From positions 2,558,952 to 2,600,683 of the forward strand of contig SCFE01000002.1 in NCBI GenBank assembly GCA_004352715.1: a stretch of 41,732 nt of DNA, given 5' to 3'. Shown here piece after piece: positions 9,481-18,680 of the stretch. The notes below the pieces were generated by a model. That model saw only the letters and a program-made list of their open reading frames with translations, had not been told where the DNA came from and did no database searches. Positions within the stretch are counted from its first letter, which is position 1; each line of letters opens with the position of its first letter. This DNA is from Hofstenia miamia. Its lineage: Eukaryota; Xenacoelomorpha; Acoela. The position numbers and the translations under genes are program-made.

Positions 9481-10385
9481 TCGCAAAGGCGTTGTAATTT
9501 CTGAGTAGTTAGGAATAAACTCGGATAAATAGTTGACCATTCCAAGAAATCGTTGAAGAGACTGTTTATCTGTTGGTGTTGAGTATCTTTCAATAACTTG
9601 TACTTTATTTGGGTCGTAATGAAATCCACGATCACTTATGACAACTCCCATATATTTTACAGTGTTCTTCATCAGTTGAATCTCTCTTCTATTAAGTTTG
9701 ATATTCCTTAAGAGTGCTCGTTGTAGTACTAATTTCACTGTTTCAATATGAGTTTCTCTTGTCGCTGTAGCTATGCAGATGTCATCGTGGATTGCGATTA
9801 CGTTTTCTATGTCTCCAAACTCTCGATCAATCATACTCTACGATTTGTCTGATGCAGAAGACAATCCAAACGGTAGTCGGTTCCAACAATATCGACCAAA
9901 TGGCGTGTTAAAGGTACACATGAGTGCTGAACGCCTTGTTAACGGAATATGCCAGTAACAATTTGAGAGATCCATGACTGTAAAAAACTTCTTGCCATTG
10001 AAGAACTCTCGAAGTCTTCCGTTCGAAGGCGGATAGTGGTATTCTCAGTTAATTTGTTGGTTCAGTGTTTTGTTATCAAAGGTAATCCTTAAATCTCCGT
10101 TAGCCTTTTCGACAACTACCATGCTACCAACCCATTCTGTTGCTTCATCCACCTTTGAAATTATTCCAGATGCTTGAAGATCTTTCAACTTGCTTTTCAA
10201 CCTTGGAATTAAAGACAAAGGGTATCTTCTAGGGGGATGCATAATTGGTCTTGCAAATCGCTTCAAGGGGATTTCATACTCATCATGAACTCTATCATAT
10301 CCAGAGAAAACGTCATTGTATTTGTGCAATATCTCCTTTAAAACATCTTTTGCTGGCCCGGATGTTTTGTGCTTGTCTATTGCGT
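9481..10385 (-). pseudogene. Reverse transcriptase of second gypsy element, two in-frame stops
   Basis: One continuous frame carries the RT: YNDVFSGYDRVHDEYEIPL, VGSMVVVEKANGDLRITFD, then FFTVMDLSNCYWHIPL, then RLPFGLSSA, then VIAIHDDICIAT, then VKYMGVVISDRGF and LQRFLGMVNYLSEFIP. Two stop codons fall in this frame: a TGA at 10045-10047 after LNQQIN, and a TAG just before 9834. The catalytic box reads IHDD; the first residue is His rather than the usual Tyr or Phe, but both aspartates remain. The frame ends at 9481, where a copied block of upstream RT sequence begins. Confidence 0.8.
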
Positions 10386-10735
10386 TCCGGGCCCCATCCG
10401 AAAAGGGTTCGGATCTCTCGAGTTTTTGATAGAGTGTATTTCGTTCTCCTCCGGGTTCTTGAATCTTACTCCCAGTATTTCTGATTTCAACGACGTGTTT
10501 AGATCTAGAATCACTTTGTTATTAGTTGGAACAACTAAGAATTTCACATTTAATTTTTGCTTATTCCTTCCTATGACTTCTCCGCTGATGGGAATATTCT
10601 GTCCGTTATAACCAGTAAGCTTGCCACGAGATCGTGATATTGGTATCCTTTTGTTAGACTTCTTTTCAATTTCTTTTAGGATTTTTAATGGTAAGACGTT
10701 ACATTGAGCACCAGAATCAACCTTGATGTTAAGGG
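10386..10735 (-). pseudogene. Aspartic protease of second gypsy element (shifted frame)
   Basis: Beyond the 32-bp duplication the minus strand has an open stretch with the retropepsin active site, KVDSGAQCNVLPL. Further on are RGKLTGYNGQNIPISGEV and VKFLVVPTNNKVILDLN, the flap and ILG-like parts of a gypsy protease. It ends at a stop near 10394. This enzyme would cleave the Gag-Pol polyprotein. It is separated from gag by the duplication and from RT by a stop and frame change. Confidence 0.6.
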
Positions 10736-11668
10736 GATAGTCCCCAATTCAACCTTGATGTTAAGGGGATAGTCCCCAATTAGGATAGTTGTTGTAATTT
10801 CTTTAATTCTTGTTTTTCCCTTTGACGAATGAATCACATCGCATTCATAACTTGATTCGTTTTCACTTGGTGCATCTTCTTCATCCAAGTTGTCCAAATC
10901 TTGGCGTCTTTGATAGTGAAAAGAGTTCCTTTGCAAATGGGCTCTGCATTTGACCGCGAAATGGTTCGGCTTGTCGCATTTATTGCACTTTTTTCCGAAT
11001 GCTGGACAATTTCTAGCCGCATGATTCCTTCCACACTGTCTACATTCATAATATTGCGTGCTTAACTGATTCTTTCTTTGTCTAATGGCATCAATTTCTT
11101 GTTTGGTGTTAACATCTTCATCATCAATATTCAGTTGCCGTAAGTGTTCGGTCGTTTCCTCAGCTGCGCGACAGAATTGAGTAGTTTTTTGGAGATCAAT
11201 ATTGGGTTCTCTCAAAAGTCTTTCTTGCAATCGGATGTCTTGAATTGAGAATATAATTCGATCCCGAATAAGACTATCTTCGAGTGGTCCAAAATTGCAG
11301 TGTTTTGCCTGGGTTCTTAACATATTCACAAATTGGTCAATTTTCACGTTAGATTTAGAAAGCTTGAAAAATTGAAATCGTTCAAAAACTTCATTGGTTC
11401 CTCGTTTAAAGTAATCATCAAGTTTCTTCATGACATTTCGAATTTATTTTTATTCCTCTGTTCTTGGCCATGTAAAATTCGTGAAAACTTCATTTGCTGC
11501 TTCTCCAATGCATCGAAGCAGAATTCCAATTTTAACCTTGTCCGGCTTTTCGTCATTCTCAGTGGCTTCTATGAACAGCATAAAGCTTCGTTTCCATTTG
11601 GTCCATTCGATTGCTATACTTGGACTATCGATATCAAAGGGAAGAGGCTTCAATGCATCGACTGCCAT
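10685..11668 (-). pseudogene. Gag of second gypsy element, running into a broken protease
   Basis: ATG at 11668 starts MAVDALKPLPFDIDSPSIA. The capsid-like region (WTKWKRSF, then VFERFQFFKLSKS and LRTQAKHCNFG) is followed by two CCHC zinc knuckles, CRQCGRNHAARNC and CNKCDKPNHFAVKC, near 10940-11050. These bind the element RNA in the particle. Two in-frame stops close together (about 11450-11432) separate the N-terminal 72 codons from the rest. The frame then runs to 10685, ending out of frame because of a 32-bp duplication at the start of the protease. Otherwise gag is well preserved. Confidence 0.8.
10717..10780. repeat. 32-bp exact tandem duplication in the protease
   Basis: 10717-10748 and 10749-10780 are identical. 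Since 32 is not a multiple of three, the extra copy shifts the gag-protease frame just before the active site. Confidence 0.9.
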
Positions 11669-12616
11669 CCCATCCCTGTCACCATGTAATGATTTGACAG
11701 TACCAATGAGTAAAATCGTTTTATTAAAAATGGACGAACATACTGTCTACTTCCTGGATAAAATCCTTAGTGATGATTTAGCTTAATTTTTCTATGCAAT
11801 CCATTGCTGGCTAAGTGTCACATGATTGATTTCTTTTATAAACTTGGTTCAAATGAGTACAAATTTAATTTCCGAGCCCAAATCCAAGCTAAAACTGTTC
11901 AAATCCCGCTCATCCCCGAAAAATTTTTAAACACTGAATAATTAATGTAGTCAGTTAAGAATGAAAAAAATCTAGTCACTGGCAAATTTGATTAACAGAA
12001 CCATGTGTGAAAGTTTTGTCTGCACATCGCTTAATTATTTAATGGTTTACTAAACTAAGTTTAAGAATTTTTGATAAACTTACATAATGTTGCGATAGCA
12101 TTAGCAGTTGCTCTTTCATCTTCCTTAAACCATACTGCTGCAAGCTTAGTAGGCTGCATTAAGAGTAATGTTTGTGCAATTGCAGAAAATACTTTGCCTG
12201 TAAATAGTACAGGGAACATGCATTTTTGCGGAACAAAACATGCAGAAAATGCAAGGAAAGAACCGATTGCATTGATAATGCATGCTGTTATAACCTAAAA
12301 CTAACATACCTGAAAATGCCTTTAAAATATGACACATTAGAAAAACTTCATAACATCTGAAATTTAGTAATTGATTAAGGTTGTAAGAATTAATCAAGTA
12401 TTCCCAGAATTTCAATTGTATAAGTTAATCGGTAATTTTAAGTAACCAAACTCCTCCAAGTTACAAAGATGTAACATAAATCATCAATGATAAAAAACAG
12501 ATTTTGTGTGGTTAACAACTGTTGCTGGAAGCTACTGTAAAGTATTTTTGAAAGTTTCATTTACAAATATTGAGTAAAACATCATGTTGGTACTGACACG
12601 ATCCAGATTTAAGAGT
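11669..12616. other. Interval upstream of second gypsy gag; no gene seen
   Basis: AT-rich. It should contain the leader and any surviving 5' LTR of the minus-strand gypsy element, but no matching LTR pair was found. Short open frames here show no known motif. Confidence 0.5.
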
Positions 12617-12845
12617 CCAAGACATGATCATTGTGCGGAGGTCAATTCTTCGAATCTGAGTGGCTTATGAACACATATTTAACATTTTCACTTAAATAAA
12701 AATGGTCATATAATGTTACCCACACCATCATGCAGTATGTAAAGTACTTGGGCCGCGGTGAGGATTTGAATGTTAAATATGAATTCATAAGCCAACCAGT
12801 TTCAATGAATTTGCCTCCAGAAGATGATAATGTCATGGTCTTGTT
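12617..12845. repeat. Imperfect inverted repeat, arms about 75 bp, coding-like right arm
   Basis: The left arm (12617-12690) and right arm (12769-12845) are reverse-complement copies. The best core is TGGCTTATGAA at 12661 against TTCATAAGCCA at 12783, with nearby matches such as GGAGG/CCTCC. The right arm is open on the plus strand from ATG 12730 and reads LNVKYEFISQPVSMNLPPED. The left arm on the minus strand gives a diverged relative (NVKYVFISHSDSKN, then a stop). So the arms are two inverted copies of one sequence. No protein family is recognised. A folded-back transposon fragment is the simplest reading. Confidence 0.6.
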
Positions 12846-14079
12846 TGTGTTCGTTTTTTAAAGTTTTTCAATGCACATTGGTCAAATGAAAATATGAAAT
12901 GTTTGAATTAACATTGGCGGAATGGGGTGTTTCATAAATTAAAATGGTAAAATGAAAAATGAAAAAATCACAGTTAATTAGCACGCATACGCACATACAT
13001 TGGGCTATATTTTGAAATGCTAATTCATGGATTTGTTACAAAGAATTTTCCTCTATACTGTTTGCTTACAATCTTTTAGATTGAAAAACATCCGAAATTT
13101 TGAAACTCCCAAATGAAGTGCCCATCAATATTAATTTGCAATTTTGTAATAACTTACTTGCCATTCAAAATAGTATTACAATACATTGGACACAAAATAC
13201 GACCGCTTTGAGTTTTCTTCAAATTCTTTATTGAAATTAATTTTCCGTGAAATTCTTTGTAAATCCAATTTTGCTCCTATTTTTTAAATGTAATTTTTTA
13301 TTGAAATCTCCACTGGTAGTCTATGTGTCTGAACAATTTGCTCTAATTTCAAACATTCATATAATTGGGTTATTGGCCTAATTCAAATACATTTAATATT
13401 TTTTATATTACTTCAAAAGATTTAGTAAGTTAAGAAACTCAAAATTGCTTAAGCCTCTACTACATTTGAAACCGAAGAAAATAATAAACATAGTTAAAGC
13501 TAAAACAAATTTATTTCAGAAATAGAAAGTTGCATGTATTACTCTAAGAAAATTGTTTAGCATTCCCATCATTGCAAGTTTTTAACAATTTTGATGCACA
13601 TCTTAATTTCAAACCGCAATGGAGATGCTATCATTTATTTAATGAAATTGTTATTGAAAATTCGTTCTATGAATTATTCTCTTGTACTGAGAATAAATGT
13701 AGTCTCTCACTCAATGATGACAAAATTGATTCACTTACAGCCGTTCGCAAACCACAGTAATCTACAATAAACGAACCAACTGGAAAAAATGGTATGTATG
13801 CGACGAAAAACACCAAAGACATCAGGTTTACTTCTGTTATTGAAATATCAAAGTACGCGCTTGTAATATCAGGAATCGGAGTAAATGAGCACCAGTTCTA
13901 TAAAAATATTTTAACTAACATTTTGACACTATTAAATTATAAAACATGCATATTACAGTTATGTTTATATATAGTGAACACATTGGACTGTTTTTGTTAA
14001 ATGTATTACAGTTCTGGAAACGTATTGAAATTTAAACCATTCTTGAAATTTTTTGCAACAATGCTATAACCCAATAAAC
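12846..14079. other. AT-rich interval, no gene recognised
   Basis: Open frames of up to 68 codons (13572-13760 and 13794-14000) have no start context, motif or composition that sets them apart from background. Confidence 0.5.
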
Positions 14080-14470
14080 AATAAAACGTTTTATAGATGT
14101 CTTATAGTGGTATAAAACGTCCTAAGACGTCTTAAGTTACGTCTTCTAAGCGTCTTATAAAAGTTGCTGAATGCCATCCGGTGTCCACTAAGTGAAGTTC
14201 TAAAACGTTTTTTAAACGTCTTCTAAACGTTTTATAAAATACCATTTCTACACATTGCTGAATGTCATCTACTGTCCACCAATGATATTGTAAAACGTCT
14301 TCCAAAAGTCTTCTAAACGTCTTCTAGACGGCTTCTAAACGTCTTTTAAATGTCTTTTAAACCATTTCTAAACGTCTTAAAAACGTCTTCTACACCTGAC
14401 ATGGATGCCATTTCTAGCCGTCTTCTAAACCATTTTAAGACGTATAGGAAGACGTCTCCTAAACGTTTTG
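14080..14470. repeat. 11-bp ACGTCTT-type degenerate minisatellite
   Basis: About 20 copies of AAACGTCTTCT and variants (AAACGTTTTAT, AGACGTCTTAA), in places exactly head to tail with an 11-bp period (for example 14290-14400). A longer unit is superimposed: TTGCTGAATG..ATC...TGTCCAC occurs near 14163 and again near 14252. The core contains ACGT and is rich in CpG, unlike the flanks. Confidence 0.85.
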
Positions 14471-16662
14471 AGAAATAAGAAGAGACAGCATCTGCCGAAA
14501 AGTTTCCTACTCTTAGCCAATATGAAATATCAAATTTAAGTACCCATTGTTGCATCATTACTGCATTTAAGTATTCAATGTAAAGTTTTCTTAAAAATTA
14601 GAGATTAAGATTTTTAGTAAGAAATAAGAAATTGTTCTACTAAAAGACAAGAAAATTGCTCAAATAAGAAATCAGAATTTTGTATCTATTGTATTTTAAG
14701 AAATTGATTTGCTATAAAACAATAGTTTTTTTCTGTGATTGCATAGTTTCAGTGGAGTTAGAATAAATATTGTTAGTGTTGATGACAAGTAGTGAGCAAT
14801 AATGAACTATTCAGTGCAACTGCTAGAGAATCTTTTCTTTCTTGGTTTCAAGAATATCCAGCTCAACAACCAATGCAGCAGTAAGATTTAGTGAAGTACA
14901 TTGGATAACTGTGTGAAACTGATCTAACAATGTCAAGTTTGCATTTGTAAGGTCAATCAGTGTATAATTATCGACAATACCGGAATCTCTGATTAATTAA
15001 CTATAAATCAGAGACTTTATTATTAATGCTTGAATTGTCTACTTGTTTACTAGAAAATTGATAAAATTTTATTAGTTATGCATTTTGTAGAATTCTAACT
15101 ACTGGATCTGCCTGTCAACATTAACATATTTTTTATTATCTAAAATTTCTGAAAAATAGTTTTCCTTAATTGCAATAAACAAATGATTTAAAATCGACTC
15201 AGTAGGTATATATCTCAGCTCAGGATCAGTTTAAAGCAGTACTTGGCTTACTTAATAGAATATTTATGATATTACAGTTTAATGCTTATTATATGCAATA
15301 TGTGCTTAAAAACGTATGCATTGAACATGAATTTGTTAGAATTTCCTGAAACATCTGCAAAACTTTGTTTTGTTGCTTTTCCAATATTGTTCACATTTAT
15401 TATTTGGTAATCTACCAATTTCTTTCAATATTTAAATTATTTTCGCTAATGTTTACTAAATTAATATCTTAATTTGCATTATAATAGAGATATCTCTTTA
15501 TGTTTTACACATATAGCAATATTTCGCCATTCATTTTTAACTAGGCATTGTTTGTAATCTTATAATGTTTAATTGCAAAAAGACTCTACCATGGCATTGG
15601 ATGAAGTAAGGATAAAAACCACTGCAAGAAGAAACCACCTACGCTTATAAACTCTAGTTTCTATTCTTACAGAACACCCAGATTGGGTATCGTACATCTC
15701 TATTGAAGAATCTTTATCTAAAATACAAAATTAATTGCTAAGAATTCGTTATTCGGAAATTCAAGTAATTGATATCTGAATGCTTGCATTTTAAGTGCAA
15801 GTAAATGATTGTCTTAACCTGCTACTTTTCACGCCATTAATTGCAAATTGAGCAGCAGCTTAAGGGACTATTTATGAAACTTTTCATTTTCTAACACCCC
15901 TGATTTTAACTGAATCTTCTAAAAGGAAAACAATCATTCTTATATATTGTTTTTGTTATATTCTATATCGTAGTTAGCTTAGATTTCTAAGCCAAGCATA
16001 TGATAGTACAATCAAGGAATACATCTGGATTACAATTTCAAATGCAAAAACCAAAAGTTTTTCCTTGAAAGAAGCCCTTAAATAGATTATCGAAAATGCA
16101 GCAAAATTTACATGCTTACAGCAAAAGTTTACTGAACTTCGTTTGAGCGAAAAAATTTTCTAAAGACAAAATTAAATGTAGACTTTCTCTTTTTATGTCC
16201 GACTAGATATTCTGACTGACTCAAAACATCTAGGGTTTTCTTTCCTATGCAATTGACAAGTATATGTTTTTATATATTCAAAATGTATTTAAGAACAAAA
16301 TAATTGTACAGTGTACTAAATAATGCTAATATATATACAAGGTAAGTATTTTTAGGGAATGCATTTTAGAGAAGGCTGTTTTTGTCTTTGTTTGACAGTT
16401 AAAACCGACCAGTAGTAAAATTCCGATCTGACCCTACTCGATCGCTGTAGTTTCCCTAAATAGAACTGACTGACACCTGCTTTAATCAAGGTCTGACTAT
16501 CTACCGTACAAAATACAAAGTAAAACTAGTAAAGTTCCCACAAGTTGAGAATTTATGCACATTCTTGTCGAAATATTGAGAATAAATTATATTTTATCTT
16601 TTAAACATCGGATGAAATTCTGTAAAGTAAGTTCAAGTTTGCACTAAAACTTACAAAAATCA
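14471..16662. other. AT-rich interval up to the large gap
   Basis: No coding region, RNA gene or clear repeat recognised in these 2.2 kb. Confidence 0.5.
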
Positions 16663-17662
16663 NNNNNNNNNNNNNNNNNNNNNNNNNNNNNNNNNNNNNN
16701 NNNNNNNNNNNNNNNNNNNNNNNNNNNNNNNNNNNNNNNNNNNNNNNNNNNNNNNNNNNNNNNNNNNNNNNNNNNNNNNNNNNNNNNNNNNNNNNNNNNN
16801 NNNNNNNNNNNNNNNNNNNNNNNNNNNNNNNNNNNNNNNNNNNNNNNNNNNNNNNNNNNNNNNNNNNNNNNNNNNNNNNNNNNNNNNNNNNNNNNNNNNN
16901 NNNNNNNNNNNNNNNNNNNNNNNNNNNNNNNNNNNNNNNNNNNNNNNNNNNNNNNNNNNNNNNNNNNNNNNNNNNNNNNNNNNNNNNNNNNNNNNNNNNN
17001 NNNNNNNNNNNNNNNNNNNNNNNNNNNNNNNNNNNNNNNNNNNNNNNNNNNNNNNNNNNNNNNNNNNNNNNNNNNNNNNNNNNNNNNNNNNNNNNNNNNN
17101 NNNNNNNNNNNNNNNNNNNNNNNNNNNNNNNNNNNNNNNNNNNNNNNNNNNNNNNNNNNNNNNNNNNNNNNNNNNNNNNNNNNNNNNNNNNNNNNNNNNN
17201 NNNNNNNNNNNNNNNNNNNNNNNNNNNNNNNNNNNNNNNNNNNNNNNNNNNNNNNNNNNNNNNNNNNNNNNNNNNNNNNNNNNNNNNNNNNNNNNNNNNN
17301 NNNNNNNNNNNNNNNNNNNNNNNNNNNNNNNNNNNNNNNNNNNNNNNNNNNNNNNNNNNNNNNNNNNNNNNNNNNNNNNNNNNNNNNNNNNNNNNNNNNN
17401 NNNNNNNNNNNNNNNNNNNNNNNNNNNNNNNNNNNNNNNNNNNNNNNNNNNNNNNNNNNNNNNNNNNNNNNNNNNNNNNNNNNNNNNNNNNNNNNNNNNN
17501 NNNNNNNNNNNNNNNNNNNNNNNNNNNNNNNNNNNNNNNNNNNNNNNNNNNNNNNNNNNNNNNNNNNNNNNNNNNNNNNNNNNNNNNNNNNNNNNNNNNN
17601 NNNNNNNNNNNNNNNNNNNNNNNNNNNNNNNNNNNNNNNNNNNNNNNNNNNNNNNNNNNNNN
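16663..17662. other. Assembly gap (1000 N)
   Basis: Exactly 1000 Ns, probably a scaffolding placeholder of unknown true size. Open frames that cross it are meaningless. Confidence 1.
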
Positions 17663-17690
17663 TAGTAGTAGTATATATATATATATATAT
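17663..17690. repeat. (TAG)n(TA)n at gap edge
   Basis: Three TAG units and then a pure TA run; low complexity may be why the assembly broke here. Confidence 0.9.
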
Positions 17691-17901
17691 CAAAACAAAC
17701 TAAATAGTTTTTCTTTTATACAAATGCCAATATACACAAAAACAATTGTTGCTTGTTATTTTTGTTTCAATATATGTTAAATGTTTGTCTTCTTGTTTTT
17801 GTTGAAAAATTTAAAAAAACCTGCCAATTAAACGGAAAAGATACATTTTTTGTCTTAATACCCCTAAAACAATAAAGATTAGTAATTAAATTTATGATTT
17901 A

Positions 17902-18048
17902 CAATTGTGACAAATTAAAAGTTAGTTGTGACAAATTGAATGTTAGTTGTGCCAATTTAAATGTTAGTTGTGACAAATGAAATGTTAGTTGTGACATATT
18001 AAATGTTAGTGGTGACAATTTAAATGTTAGTTGTGCCAATTTAATTGG
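17902..18048. repeat. 21-bp minisatellite, seven copies
   Basis: Seven head-to-tail units of 21 bp with consensus TTAGTTGTGACAAATTAAATG. The changes are mainly at GACAAATT/GCCAATTT, and some variants recur in non-adjacent units (2nd to 7th), which hints at higher-order copying. 7 x 21 = 147 bp fits the span exactly. Confidence 0.9.
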
Positions 18049-18516
18049 AAAAAGGTGTAGATGTCCAGTACCTAGAAATTGATGATAAAACGTTCACATT
18101 AACGCAGATGCATAAAACGTCAAAATTCATTGCTATATTGTTGGCCATATTGGGGTTTAAAACATACTTTGGCATATTAGCAATCCAGTAAGGAATATTT
18201 CATATAAAGACTTCAAATTGTTTAACTGTATAAAAGGTGCCCAACTTCATTGCTCTACAGACTTTTGTTGTGTGCTTCGACTCCAAATGCAAACTTCATT
18301 CTAAGGCACTTTTTCCAAGAAGAATGTTTAAAACTAATAAAGAAATTTTTCCAAATCATCATTATTTACCTGAATAAAATCTTGACAATAACATTCGGCA
18401 TTTCTTAATCACAGTAATTAAGTCTTATTTCTTAATTAGAGGCTCTACACGCTAGGGGCTTGTAGATAATAAATTAAAAGCATATTGGAAGGTCATGTGT
18501 GTACATTTATAGAATA
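18049..18516. other. Non-coding interval
   Basis: No gene or repeat recognised. Confidence 0.5.
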
Positions 18517-18680
18517 CTAGCTGTTTGACCCGTGCTTCACTCGGGAAATGCATTCAAAAAAGCAGAAAATTCTCCCTGTGATATTTTCCCTCCCAATATA
18601 AACTATACCTACAAAAACTGGGAAATTTTCCCTAAGCTACCTATGCAAACAGGGAAATTCTCCCTAAAGCAGCTGTAAAA
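18517..18680 (-). mobile_element. Helitron-like 3' terminus
   Basis: Read on the minus strand the sequence ends with a short hairpin, CCCGAGTGAAGCACGGG (18529-18545; 4-bp stem CCCG/CGGG), then eight nucleotides and CTAG (18517-18520), followed by T. Helitron transposons end in a small GC-rich hairpin about 10 nt before a terminal CTRR and insert between A and T. All three features fit. Inside are three variants of a GGGAAATTCTCCCT-like unit (18570-18675). The 5' end (TC) was not located, so the length is unknown, and no Rep/helicase is seen. It is probably a non-autonomous copy. Confidence 0.5.

Larger units (their letters stand above)
8510..11668 (-). mobile_element. Second Ty3/gypsy LTR retrotransposon, degraded, minus strand
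   Basis: From right to left it has gag with two zinc knuckles, aspartic protease, reverse transcriptase, RNase H and a trace of the integrase zinc-binding region. The order PR-RT-RH-IN is that of Ty3/gypsy elements, and the sequence style resembles the K02A2.6-like gypsy elements common in invertebrates. No LTR pair was recognised. An assembly gap and a 122-bp exact duplication lie between RT and RNase H. Confidence 0.85.

Noticed and set aside
16644-17693. Open frame of 349 codons
   Set aside because: It is almost entirely translated Ns across the assembly gap.
14080-18048. CRISPR-like array
   Set aside because: The repeats are contiguous minisatellites without unique spacers, in eukaryotic DNA.
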